From positions 1 to 64,000 of the forward strand of contig JAEYWK010000063.1 of NCBI GenBank assembly GCA_023431345.1: 64,000 nucleotides of DNA. The letters run 5' to 3'. A program made the position numbers and the translations under genes. This stretch comes from Pseudomonadota bacterium. Lineage in GTDB: Bacteria; Myxococcota_A; Polyangia; Polyangiales; Polyangiaceae. Positions 33,759-42,823 of the stretch are shown here, piece after piece. Within the stretch, counting starts at the first letter, position 1. Every line of letters starts with the position of its first letter. The notes beneath the pieces are model-generated. The model had not been told where the DNA came from. It searched no databases and saw nothing but the letters and a program-made list of their open reading frames with translations.

Positions 33759-35479
33759 CGGCGGATCTCGCGGGTCTGTACGTGTTTCCAGGCGCGGAGC
33801 CAGCGCTCGTCGCCGAAGCCTGGCGCGAGCTGCGGGCCGGATGCCGAAGCGGCACCGTGCGTGAGCTCGGGCCGCTCCTGCTCAGCGTGGGATCGCGCCA
33901 CGCGAGCGAGCTAGTGATAGAGGAGGGGGACGCGCGGCAGCAGACGTGGGGTTTGGGCGCGGCGCGGCACGGCGCGAGCCCCGAGCTCGCAGCGCCACCC
34001 TGGCTGCGCTGCGACTACGACGCGGTGGCTCGGCGCGCGCGCCTGCGCACGGATCGCTACGGGTTTGCGCTCCTCTATTGGCGGAAGTTGCCGGGTAGCG
34101 TCGCCTTCTCCACGTCGGCCCTGCTGCTGGCGCGCGTCGCCCCGCGTGCAGAGCCGGACCCCGGCGCGCTGGCAGAGCTCATCGCCTTCGACCAGCTGCT
34201 CGGTGAGCGCACTCACGCGCGCGGCGTATCGGCGCTGCCGCTCGGCCACCACCTGCTGCTCGACCCCGAGGGGGCCCAGCTGCAGAAGCACGGTGGCTAC
34301 TCGGACGTTCCGTTCGACCCGCGCCTTCCGCCGCAAGTCGCGGTGACGGGGCTCGTGCGCGCGTGGCGCGAGGCGCTCGGGGACTTGCTACCGCGCGCCG
34401 GGTCGCGCCAGGTGGTGGTGCCGCTGAGCGGAGGCCTCGACTCTAGGTTGCTGGCCGCGACGGCGGCAGAGCTGAAAGCACCCCTTCAGACCTTCACCTT
34501 CGGACAGCGCCTCGCTTCGGGCGCCGAGCCCCCGGACGTGGTGATCGCTCGACGCGTCGCGGCCGCGCTCGGCGCGCCGTGGCGCTTTCTCGAGCTGAAA
34601 GACGGCTGGGTCGGCGATCACGCCGAGCTCGCGTGCCAGCTCACCGACGGGCACCTCGATGTACTGCACTCCGCAGGTGTCAGCTTCAGTCGAGAGTTTC
34701 AGGGCGACTTGCTCAGGCTCGACGGCCTCGCGGGGGACATCGTGCTCGGCGGTAGCGCCCTGTTGCGGCCAGCGCTCGGTGAACACTCGCCCGCGGCTCG
34801 CTTGCGGCGCTTGTGGCGGGCGCGCTCCGCCATCGAAGGCGCGGCGTGGCAGAAGCTGCTGCTGCCCGACGCGCGTCGTGAGCTCACGCGGCACGCGCGC
34901 GCCGCGCTCGAGCAGAGCCTCGTCGACGTTACCTCCCAGCTTACGCCCTCCGATCCTCGCTGGCTCGACTTTTGGGTGCTGCGCAATCGCATCCGCCGCT
35001 TCACGACCAATGGCGCGCTGCTTTGGCGCCCCGTCGCCGAGTCCGCGTTTCCGTTCTTCGCTCCCCAGTTCTTCGACCGCCTGTTGGCGCTTCATCCGCG
35101 GCATCGGCTCGGCGCGCAGCTCCAAGCACGTTTCCTCCACGAGGCTTACCCGGCCATGGCGCGCATCCCGTGGCAAAAGACGGGGCGTCCCGTGCCTCGG
35201 CCCGGCTGGCTAGGGCGCCTCACGAGTCACCTCGGCGCGCGTCACCTGCCGCCCAAGCGCCCCTTCTTCGACTTCGATGCGGCGCTGCGCCGCTCTGCTC
35301 GCGAGCAGGAGCTGTTTCGCGCGCACCTGCTCGGACGCGAGTCGCTTCTGGCGTCGCTCGGCTTGTTCGATCTGGCCGCGGTAGCGAGACTGTACGATCG
35401 CACCATCGCCGGAGAGGTGAAGGGCATGAAGCAGCTCAGCTTGCTGCTCACGCTGGCCCTCGCGCGACGTTCGACGTAG
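33755..35479 (+). CDS. Asparagine-synthetase-like amidotransferase lacking Cys2
   Basis: 574 residues. The N-terminal ~190 residues are related to the glutamine amidotransferase domain (YGFALLYW, LGHHLLLDP). The C-terminal domain has the PP-loop LSGGLDSR at about residues 224-231. It begins M-T-A, with no cysteine at position 2, so the usual N-terminal nucleophile for glutamine hydrolysis is missing unless the start is wrong. Homologues without Cys2 occur in exopolysaccharide and exosortase loci. It may amidate a uronic acid or peptide using free ammonia. It overlaps the flippase gene by 4 bp. Confidence 0.82.
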   Translation: MTADLAGLYVFPGAEPALVAEAWRELRAGCRSGTVRELGPLLLSVGSRHASELVIEEGDARQQTWGLGAARHGASPELAAPPWLRCDYDAVARRARLRTDRYGFALLYWRKLPGSVAFSTSALLLARVAPRAEPDPGALAELIAFDQLLGERTHARGVSALPLGHHLLLDPEGAQLQKHGGYSDVPFDPRLPPQVAVTGLVRAWREALGDLLPRAGSRQVVVPLSGGLDSRLLAATAAELKAPLQTFTFGQRLASGAEPPDVVIARRVAAALGAPWRFLELKDGWVGDHAELACQLTDGHLDVLHSAGVSFSREFQGDLLRLDGLAGDIVLGGSALLRPALGEHSPAARLRRLWRARSAIEGAAWQKLLLPDARRELTRHARAALEQSLVDVTSQLTPSDPRWLDFWVLRNRIRRFTTNGALLWRPVAESAFPFFAPQFFDRLLALHPRHRLGAQLQARFLHEAYPAMARIPWQKTGRPVPRPGWLGRLTSHLGARHLPPKRPFFDFDAALRRSAREQELFRAHLLGRESLLASLGLFDLAAVARLYDRTIAGEVKGMKQLSLLLTLALARRST

Positions 35480-35560
35480 CCGCGCCGCGTGCGTAGCGAG
35501 CTTTACAGCGGATGAGCCTCGCGCCGTCGCCTGGGGCAACGCGACCGCACTCCGTGTCTC

Positions 35561-36238
35561 GTGTCTCGCTGCGGGATGCGCCGTGGCGATCTTGTCGCGG
35601 GCCGCGTCGTGCCCCCGAGGCATTCGGCCCTCCCCGCTCGCCGTGAACTTGAGTATAAGGGACTGTTGCCCGAAGTTCTGGCCCGCGTCACCAGCCGTGC
35701 GCTCGAAGGACCACGAGGTCCGGACGTGCTCCACCGCGTCAAGATTCGACGCGAGTGGTTGCTCGCGGGCGAGGTGCTGGAGCTCGAGCTTCCGCGCAAC
35801 GTGACGTGCGCCGGTTGCGGAGGTGGCGGCTGTGATGCGTGCGGCCGCTCAGGAGCGATCACGCTTCGCTCTCGCGCCGAGCCGGCCGAGGTGGTGGAGA
35901 TCACGCTGCCGCGACGGAGCGACGAGGAAGTGCCCGAGTCGCGCGGCGTTACCCTACGCATCCCAGAGCAAGGAGGGCTGCCGCCCGAAGGCTCGGAGCT
36001 GCCGCGGGGCGTGCTGCTGCTCACGGTCATTCCGAGCGACGTGGCCGATGCGTCGGTGCGCCCGCTGCGGGGTGTGCCCTCCAAGAAGCCTCCCGCCGCG
36101 GTCGTCGAGAGCGAGGCGATCAGCGCGCCGCTCGAGCCCGCGCCCGCCCACCGACGGACCGCGCTCGTGATCGTGGTGGTGGCGCTGATCCTCTGGATTG
36201 CCTTGCTGATCTACCTGCGCGTGACGGGGCACGGCTAG
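35561..36238 (+). CDS. Tail-anchored protein with DnaJ-like substrate-binding region
   Basis: 225 residues. A CAGCGGGGCDACGRSG segment resembles one zinc module of DnaJ (two CxxC pairs). It is flanked by VLELELPRNVTC and ITLPRRSDEEVPESRGVTLRIPEQG and LPRGVLLLTVIP, as in DnaJ beta-domains. There is no J-domain. The C-terminus is a single membrane helix (LVIVVVALILWIALLIYL), so it should be tail-anchored with the chaperone-like region in the cytosol. The start is uncertain: GTG 35561 or ATG 35576. Confidence 0.6.
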   Translation: MSRCGMRRGDLVAGRVVPPRHSALPARRELEYKGLLPEVLARVTSRALEGPRGPDVLHRVKIRREWLLAGEVLELELPRNVTCAGCGGGGCDACGRSGAITLRSRAEPAEVVEITLPRRSDEEVPESRGVTLRIPEQGGLPPEGSELPRGVLLLTVIPSDVADASVRPLRGVPSKKPPAAVVESEAISAPLEPAPAHRRTALVIVVVALILWIALLIYLRVTGHG

Positions 36239-36382
36239 CGGCCCCGTCTGGCAGAGCCGAGAGCCTGAGTAGGCAGGACGGCAGGCCGGGAGCGCCGCGC
36301 CAGCATTCTGGCTCGCCCGTGGACTTGGGGGGTAAGCTTCGGTGAATGCACCTCGCCGCGCCACGGTGAGGACGGAGACGAG

Positions 36383-38599
36383 ATGAACCCGATCTTGATG
36401 GCGCTGATCATCGTGTCGCTGACGGCCGTGTTTGCGTGGAGCGCGCGCCGGCGTTGGCACTTGTTGAAGGTGGGTAGCAGCACTTGGGAGAGCCGCACCG
36501 ACCGGGTTGGCGAGCGGGCGGCCGCGGTCTGGACCTTCGCGTTCTACCAGAAGAAAATGCGCAACTACCTGCTCGCGGGTATGGCGCACCAGCTCATCTT
36601 CTTGGGCTTCGGCGTGCTGCTGCTGCGCACGCTGATCTTGTGGGGGCGAGGGTTCGACCCGTCGTTCAACCTGTTCATCCTCGGTCCGGAGCCGTTCTTG
36701 GGGCTGCCGCTCGGCGAGCTCTATTCGTTCTTGAAAGACGTGTTCGCGCTGCTGGTGATCGCGGGGGCGACCGTGTTCGTCTATTTCCGCGCCATCAAGC
36801 GCGAGAAGCGCATGACCTTGAGCGGCGAAGGTCTGCTCATCCTCGGCATCATCATCGTCATGATGCTGGCCGACCTGTTGTACGACGGCTCGAGCATCGC
36901 GCTGCGTGAGCGCTTCGCCACCAGCGTCTGCGACGCCGACGCCGCGTGGTGCGCGCGCGCCAGCACCTTGCTGATGCCGCTCGGGCCCGCTCAGGGCGCG
37001 GGGTTTCATGCCTTCCCCGATCCCGGCGGCTCGCTGATGTCACTGCTCTTGGGCGGGCTCTCGGTGAACGCGCTGGTGGTGCTGGCTCACGCCGGCTTCT
37101 GGACGCACTCGACGCTGGTGCTGGTGTTCCTGAACATCCTGCCGCACTCGAAGCACTTCCACATCATCACCGCCATCCCCAACGTGGCGCTGGGCGACCT
37201 CACGCCGCGCGGTCGCCTGCGCCCGCTGGCCGAGAACACCGAGAAGCTGATGGAAGCGGTGGAGAAGGCCACCGAAGGGGAGGACCTGCTGTCCGCGCGC
37301 ATCGGCTACGCCCGCATCAATCATTTCAGCTGGAAGGACGTGCTCGACTTCTACACCTGCACCGAGTGCGGCCGCTGCTCCGACAATTGTCCCGCGTTCA
37401 AGACGGGCAAGATCCTGTCGCCGAAGCAGCTCACCCTCGATCTGCGCAACCACTTGTACGGGCGCGAAGGTGAGCTCGAAGCGGCGGGGGCCGAGCCTTC
37501 CAAGCTCAAGCCGATCGATCTCGTGCCCGAGATCATTCACCCGGACGTGCTGTGGGCCTGCACGACCTGCCGCGCCTGCGAAGAGCAGTGCCCCGTCAAC
37601 ATCACCTACGTCGACAAAATCGTGCAGATGCGGCGCAACTTGGTGGTGATCAAGGGCGAGTTCCCGCAAGAGCTGGCCAAGCCGTTCGAGGGCATGGAGA
37701 GCAACGGCAACCCCTGGAACCTAGCGCGCGTGGATCGCACGAACTGGGCCGAGGGCCTGGGGCTCAAGATGTTCTCGGAGAAGCCGGACGCGGAGGTGCT
37801 GTTCTGGGTCGGCTGCGCCGCCAGCTACGACGACCGCGCGAAGAAGATCGCGCGCTCCACCGCGCAGCTCTTGCTAGCGGCGGGGGTGGACTTCGCGATC
37901 CTCGGCGAAGAAGAGACCTGCACGGGTGACCCGGCTCGACGCGCCGGCAACGAATACTTGTTCGCGATGCTGGCGGAGACGAACGCCGCCACCTTGAACG
38001 GCTACAAAGAGCAGGGAGGCATCAAGAAGATCCTGACGACCTGCCCGCACTGCTTCAACACCCTCACCCACGAGTACCCGGACTTCGGCGCAAAGTTCGA
38101 GGTCATTCACCACACCGACTTCATGCTCGGCTTGGTCGCGGAGAAGAAGCTGGTCCCGAAGCAGCCCGTCAAGGGGCGGGTCGCCTATCACGACTCTTGT
38201 TACCTCGGGCGCTACAACGACATCTACGAGTCGCCGCGCCAAATTTTGGCGGCCATCCCCGGCGTAGAGCTGGTCGAGGCCGAGGGCTGGAACCGCAAGA
38301 AGGGTCTGTGCTGCGGCGCCGGCGGCGCGCAGATGTTCATGGAGGAGCAGAACAAGGATCGCGTCAACGTGAAGCGCACCTTGCAGCTCGTCGACGCGCT
38401 CGGTCGTCCTCAAAATGACGGCGCGCAAACCATCGCCAGCGCTTGCCCGTTCTGCATGACCATGCTCAAGGACGGCGTGAAGTCGCAGTCGAAAGAAGAC
38501 GAAATCCAGACGCTCGACGTCGTCGAGCTGCTGGCGCGTTCGTGCGGCGTCGGTGAGGCGACGCCCAGCCGCGACGCGACCGGTAGCTCGGCCGCGTGA
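36383..38599 (+). CDS. Membrane iron-sulfur oxidoreductase with CCG domains (HdrD/EMO-like)
   Basis: 738 residues. The N-terminal ~270 residues carry about six membrane helices with NarI-like histidines (GMAHQLIFLGFG, LAHAGFWTHS). Two 4Fe-4S motifs follow (CTECGRCSDNCP and CTTCRACEEQCPVN), then two CCG domains including TTCPHCFNTL, YHDSCYLGR and LCCGAGGAQMF. This architecture matches proposed ETF:(methyl)menaquinone oxidoreductases and HdrD-like proteins that pass electrons from beta-oxidation flavoproteins to quinone. EtfAB are not in the window. Start ATG 36383. The partner is inferred. Confidence 0.87.
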   Translation: MNPILMALIIVSLTAVFAWSARRRWHLLKVGSSTWESRTDRVGERAAAVWTFAFYQKKMRNYLLAGMAHQLIFLGFGVLLLRTLILWGRGFDPSFNLFILGPEPFLGLPLGELYSFLKDVFALLVIAGATVFVYFRAIKREKRMTLSGEGLLILGIIIVMMLADLLYDGSSIALRERFATSVCDADAAWCARASTLLMPLGPAQGAGFHAFPDPGGSLMSLLLGGLSVNALVVLAHAGFWTHSTLVLVFLNILPHSKHFHIITAIPNVALGDLTPRGRLRPLAENTEKLMEAVEKATEGEDLLSARIGYARINHFSWKDVLDFYTCTECGRCSDNCPAFKTGKILSPKQLTLDLRNHLYGREGELEAAGAEPSKLKPIDLVPEIIHPDVLWACTTCRACEEQCPVNITYVDKIVQMRRNLVVIKGEFPQELAKPFEGMESNGNPWNLARVDRTNWAEGLGLKMFSEKPDAEVLFWVGCAASYDDRAKKIARSTAQLLLAAGVDFAILGEEETCTGDPARRAGNEYLFAMLAETNAATLNGYKEQGGIKKILTTCPHCFNTLTHEYPDFGAKFEVIHHTDFMLGLVAEKKLVPKQPVKGRVAYHDSCYLGRYNDIYESPRQILAAIPGVELVEAEGWNRKKGLCCGAGGAQMFMEEQNKDRVNVKRTLQLVDALGRPQNDGAQTIASACPFCMTMLKDGVKSQSKEDEIQTLDVVELLARSCGVGEATPSRDATGSSAA

Positions 38600-38634
38600 G
38601 ATGGCTCGGGAAGCCGAGGGCGGGGAGGGCCCGC

Positions 38635-38889
38635 TCAGCCCTCTTCTTCTTCTTCGACTTCCCAGCGCGTGAGCGCGTCGAGCGTGACGTTCTCGGCGCA
38701 GCCTTGGCAGAGCGGTGGCTCCTCGAAGCGCACCTCGTCGCCTCGCGTCCACATGAACAGCCCGGATCCGGCCGGTTCGCCGTCGAAACGCTCGCCGCAC
38801 ATGTCGCAGTCGTAGCTCCTCGCAGGCGGCGGCGGGGGCGCTACGTCCGGCGTTTCGAACTCGTGAATGACCGGCTTGGGCTCCGACAT
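38635..38889 (-). CDS. Small zinc-ribbon protein
   Basis: 84 residues: a Pro-rich N-terminus, then CDMCGERFDG and, 35 residues later, LCQGCAENVT, which can form a C2C2 zinc site. The C-terminus is a run of six Glu residues. ATG 38889 gives a compact protein; the longer upstream frame is basic and unrelated. Converges on the FeS oxidoreductase. Function unknown. Confidence 0.6.
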   Translation of the reverse strand: MSEPKPVIHEFETPDVAPPPPPARSYDCDMCGERFDGEPAGSGLFMWTRGDEVRFEEPPLCQGCAENVTLDALTRWEVEEEEEG

Positions 38890-38996
38890 CGACACTGACC
38901 AGGCCAGCCTAACGCGTGCCGGGCGAAAAGCCAGAGCGGGCCCAGAAAGCGGCAAATGCGGGCAAGAGCTCGCCCGCGACCCTCGTCAGCGCAGGG

Positions 38997-39770
38997 TCAC
39001 TGCAGCAAGTGCGTGCTCGTCGCTTGCTGCCCCAGCGGCGGGCTGCGCTCGAGCAGCTCTTGGGCCGAGGCGCGCAGCGCGAGCGGGGCGTCGGCGCCGT
39101 GGATGACGTCGATCAGCTCGCAGCGAGTGCACACCGCCAAGAGCGGCATCGAGACGACCTCGGGTGTGCCGGGGTTGAGCAGCAGCGTGAGCCGCACGCG
39201 CGGCCGCCTCAGCCAGCGAGGGCTCTCGGCCAAGGCGTCGACGATCGCGGAGTGTAGGGGCCGGCGCGCCGCCAGGCGCACGACGTCGTCTTCGGTGAGC
39301 CGCGGGTTGCCCAGCAATTGCTTGAGCACCAGCGGGTGCGGATCACGCAGGAGCTTCTCGAGAACGCGCCGGTTCGGCGAGCGGGCCAGGCTGCGCCGCT
39401 CACCCACCGTGAGCTCGCGGCCGGCGCCGTAGTCGGGGACGGGCGGCTCCGAGAGGCGGAGGGAGGCCGAGCTCTCGCTGCGGCGCAGTAGCCGCGCCAG
39501 GCTGAGCAAACGTCGCTCCTCCGCGTGGTGCCGCAGACGCTCGACGAACGGCGTGTGCGCGTCCGCCGCTAGCACCATCGCCACGACCAGCAGCGCCTCT
39601 CGGGATTCGGGGTCCCCTCGCTCGCCGTCGCGGCAAAGGCTCGCGAGCAGCTCGGCCGCCTCGGCGTCTGGCAGCTCAGCCAAGTGAGCGCGTAGCCAAC
39701 CGACCCGCAACGTCACGTCCGGCAGGGCAAGTAGCACTCGTCTCAGCCGGTCGGTGCCTTCCACGGTCAC
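38997..39770 (-). CDS. Helical repeat protein, unknown function
   Basis: 257 residues. The start at GTG 39770 is supported by GAGGAG 4 bp upstream. The centre contains LARSPNRRVLEKLLRDPHPLVLKQLLGNPRLTEDDVVRLAARRP, which recalls leucine-rich-repeat-variant/HEAT-type repeats (RDPHPLV, GNPRLTEDDVV). Several deltaproteobacterial proteins of this type exist without known function. It is divergent from the DUF4175-type gene. Confidence 0.6.
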   Translation of the reverse strand: MTVEGTDRLRRVLLALPDVTLRVGWLRAHLAELPDAEAAELLASLCRDGERGDPESREALLVVAMVLAADAHTPFVERLRHHAEERRLLSLARLLRRSESSASLRLSEPPVPDYGAGRELTVGERRSLARSPNRRVLEKLLRDPHPLVLKQLLGNPRLTEDDVVRLAARRPLHSAIVDALAESPRWLRRPRVRLTLLLNPGTPEVVSMPLLAVCTRCELIDVIHGADAPLALRASAQELLERSPPLGQQATSTHLLQ

Positions 39771-39931
39771 GGCTCCTCGGCAAGCATGGGCCACGACGAC
39801 CCGGAAGTCGAGACGCGGCGCGTTCGCTCGCCGGCTTCTCGCCCTGCTGCTCGGCTTGCTTCGTGAGCGCCTCGCTCGACCCACATCGACCCTTGGCAGC
39901 GCTGGTTCCGAGCTATGCTCTCTGCCCGTCC

Positions 39932-42823
39932 ATGGCTCGCGCTCGTCGTGCTCCCGCTGTTGCCCCCATCGACGCGCTCGCGGCCCGATTTCGGCAGCGC
40001 ATCGCGGTGGCGCGCCGACAGCTCGCCTGGGGCCTCGTGCTCGCGGGCCTCGTTGCCGCAGGGCACGTCGCGCGACAGGGCAGCGGTGGCATGCGGCTGC
40101 TCGCCGCGGGGCTCTTGCTCGCCGCGGTTTCTGTGTTGGTTTTCGTGGTGATGCACGCGCGTCGCACGCTCGCGAGCCGCCGGCGGCTGCTCAGCGCCAC
40201 GCTGCTTCGCGCCGAGCCCGCGCTGGGTCAGAAGGCTCTTCGCGCCCTGACGCTCGTCGAGCGCGAGCCCGCTCAGGACGCGGACGCGAGCGGCGAGTCA
40301 GCGGAGCTCGCGCAGCTGCACTTCCAGCGCGTTCTCGCCCAGGCGCCGGCGGACGCGCTGGATCGTTGGGCGGCGGCGGCGGCGGACCGCGCGCGGCTCG
40401 CGCTGCTGGTCGCGGTGGTCGTGAGCGGCGTCGGCATCGCCTTCGATCCTGCCCGAGTGCCGGAGGGTCTCAACGTGCTGGCGGCGCGCGGAGGCGTAGC
40501 GCCCCTGCCGATGACCTGGCTCGGGAGCTTGAGCGTCGAGGCGCAGCCGCCAGCCTACCTGCGCGCCTCCGACCACCGCTTGTTTCCCGAAGGCGTGGCG
40601 CACGAGCCTGCCGGCAGCGTGCTCACCTTCCGCGGTGTGCCGGAGCGTGAGGGGCGCAAGTTGGTGCTGGTGGGAGACGGTCACGAGGTGCCCTTCGTCA
40701 GCGACGGCTCCGGCGGCGTGGTCGCTCGCTGGACGCTGGGCAAGCCCGTCGAGCTGCGGGTGGCGGCTCGCTTCGGTCCGGTGCTGATCCTCGAGAGCGG
40801 CTCACTCTCCGTAAAGCCCATCCCCGATGCCGCGCCGGAAGTGGCGCTGGAGGGCGCGCCGCGCACCGTGCAGCTGAAGGACTTGCAAGCGCTGGAGCTT
40901 CGCTACTCCATCACCGACGACTACGGCATCCGCGAGGTGGCGCTCGTCATGCGCGCCGGCGGTCGTGAAGAGCGACGCACGCTCGAGCGCCTGGACGGTG
41001 AAGCCAAACAGCACACGGGCGCGCAGGCCATCTCTCCGCGTGACGCCATGCTGCGCCGCAGCTTCTTGCCCGTCGAGCTCACCGTAGAAGCGCGAGACAA
41101 CGACGGCGTGGCCGGCGCGAAGTGGGGCGCGAGCGCGCCGATCACCATCGTGCCGCCGGGCATCGGCGAAGGCGAGGCGGCGCGTTACGCCGCGCTCCGA
41201 GCCGCGCGCGCGAACCTGATCAGCGCGTACGCCGCCAGCGTGCGCGACGCCGAAGCCGCGTCGAAGAAAGACGCCAAGCCGCGCTCCGCCGAAGCGAGGC
41301 GCGCGGAGCAGCAGGCGCGCGTCAAAAGCGTGGTCGAGCCGCTGCGAGCGTTCGTCGATGGCGCTTTTGCGGGCGCGACGGTACCGAAGCCGCTCAAGGC
41401 GTTCCTGCTCGGGCAGGCGCGCGCGCTCGAGCGCCCGGCGCCCACGCAGGAGACGTTCTTGCGACGTATGGAAGACGTGCTGCTGGCGGTGGACGCCGCC
41501 CTCCGCGCGACGGGCAACCGCGACGCAGAGAGCGTCGCCAAGCGCTTGGGCGACGTCGCGGAGGAGGTGGCCGAGGGCTGCAAGCTCGGAGTGGACCCCG
41601 AGAAACGCAAGCTCAGCAGCCTGCGGCTCGAGGGCGCGCTGCCGGTGCTGCGCGGTGGCGCTGCGGCGCTGCTCACCCTGTCCGAGCTCGGCGCGGATCT
41701 CGGCAGCGTGGCCCAAGGCGAGACGCGGCGCATCGATCGTGGCTTGGCTGCCGGAAGCTACTGGGAGGCCGAGCTGGCGGCGCGGCACCTCGCGGAGCGC
41801 CTGCGCAGGCCCAAGCCTTCCTTCAGCTCCGCGGGCGGCGGCGGGGTGGAGGGCGGCGGTCAGACGGGGCGCGGCGGCGCGCAGCCGCAGGGCGAAGCCT
41901 CGCAAGCTCACCAGCAATTTCAGGAGCTGATGCGCGAGCTCGCGCAGCTGTCCGACGAGCACGCGGGAGAGATCAGCGCCGTCGAGAGCGCGCTCGAGGC
42001 GGCGGCCGAGAGGGAGCAAGACGCCGAGCTGCAGCGCGAGGCGCGCGAGCGAGCCGACGCGCTGCGCGGCGCGTTCGAGCAGCTGCCCGACTACGCGCCG
42101 AGCCAGAGCCCCGGGGAGCAAGCCGCGGCCCTCTCTCGCGAGCACGGCCGTGCCATGGCCGAGAGCATGGCGCGCCTGTCGCTGAAAGACGCCAAGCAGA
42201 GCGCCGAGAGCGCCAAGCAGCAGCTCGGCGCCGCCAAGCGAGCCGGCAACCGCGACGTGGCGCCGGAGGCGCTGCAAAGGGCCGAGCAGGAGCTGGACAA
42301 GCAGCTGAGCTGGGTCGACGAGCTGCTGAAGAAGGCGCGAGAGCGTGAGAGCGAGCGCGCGAAGGAGGCGCTCGAGCGCTCCAGTAAGCGCGAGCGTGAG
42401 CTGGCAGAGCGCGCGGAGAATTTGTCGGGGCGCGGCAGCCACGGTGAAGCCGCGCTGCCGGGGGAGGTGGCGGACGCGCTCGATCGCGCCGAAGGCTTGA
42501 TGCGCGAAGCCGCCCAAGAGCTCGCGCAAGGCCGTGGCGAGCGCGGCCTCGAGCTCCAACGTCAAGCTCAGCGGCTGCTCGAGCAGCGCGAGGACGAGTC
42601 CGAACAAGACCCACAGCCGCAAGACTCCGAGGGTGACCAGCAAAAGGATCAGGGGCGAGAGCGTGACCGCTCCGACATGAGCCAGCGCGCCGACGTTCCC
42701 GGTCACGTGAAGAACCAGCGCGCGGAGGCGTTTCGCAAGCGGGTCATCGAAGGGCTCTCGCGCGACAAGGGCGGGCGGCTCGGACCCGCGGTCAAGCGCT
42801 ACACGGAGGGGCTGCTCAAATGA
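39932..42823 (+). CDS. DUF4175-like membrane protein with long coiled coil
   Basis: About 963 residues. Two N-terminal membrane helices (LAWGLVLAGLVAAGHVA, LLAAGLLLAAVSVLVFVV) and a third near 160 precede Ig-like beta domains. The segment LELRYSITDDYGIREVALVMR is the typical DUF4175 a.DDYGI..V pattern. Residues ~570-930 are Glu/Ala/Gln/Arg-rich coiled coil (LMRELAQLSDEHAGEIS and later). The last ~30 residues, KRVIEGLSRDKGGRLGPAVKRYTEGLLK, match the usual DUF4175 C-terminus. ATG 39932 is chosen because it directly precedes the conserved membrane segment. It overlaps the next gene by ATGA. Confidence 0.82.
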   Translation: MARARRAPAVAPIDALAARFRQRIAVARRQLAWGLVLAGLVAAGHVARQGSGGMRLLAAGLLLAAVSVLVFVVMHARRTLASRRRLLSATLLRAEPALGQKALRALTLVEREPAQDADASGESAELAQLHFQRVLAQAPADALDRWAAAAADRARLALLVAVVVSGVGIAFDPARVPEGLNVLAARGGVAPLPMTWLGSLSVEAQPPAYLRASDHRLFPEGVAHEPAGSVLTFRGVPEREGRKLVLVGDGHEVPFVSDGSGGVVARWTLGKPVELRVAARFGPVLILESGSLSVKPIPDAAPEVALEGAPRTVQLKDLQALELRYSITDDYGIREVALVMRAGGREERRTLERLDGEAKQHTGAQAISPRDAMLRRSFLPVELTVEARDNDGVAGAKWGASAPITIVPPGIGEGEAARYAALRAARANLISAYAASVRDAEAASKKDAKPRSAEARRAEQQARVKSVVEPLRAFVDGAFAGATVPKPLKAFLLGQARALERPAPTQETFLRRMEDVLLAVDAALRATGNRDAESVAKRLGDVAEEVAEGCKLGVDPEKRKLSSLRLEGALPVLRGGAAALLTLSELGADLGSVAQGETRRIDRGLAAGSYWEAELAARHLAERLRRPKPSFSSAGGGGVEGGGQTGRGGAQPQGEASQAHQQFQELMRELAQLSDEHAGEISAVESALEAAAEREQDAELQREARERADALRGAFEQLPDYAPSQSPGEQAAALSREHGRAMAESMARLSLKDAKQSAESAKQQLGAAKRAGNRDVAPEALQRAEQELDKQLSWVDELLKKARERESERAKEALERSSKRERELAERAENLSGRGSHGEAALPGEVADALDRAEGLMREAAQELAQGRGERGLELQRQAQRLLEQREDESEQDPQPQDSEGDQQKDQGRERDRSDMSQRADVPGHVKNQRAEAFRKRVIEGLSRDKGGRLGPAVKRYTEGLLK

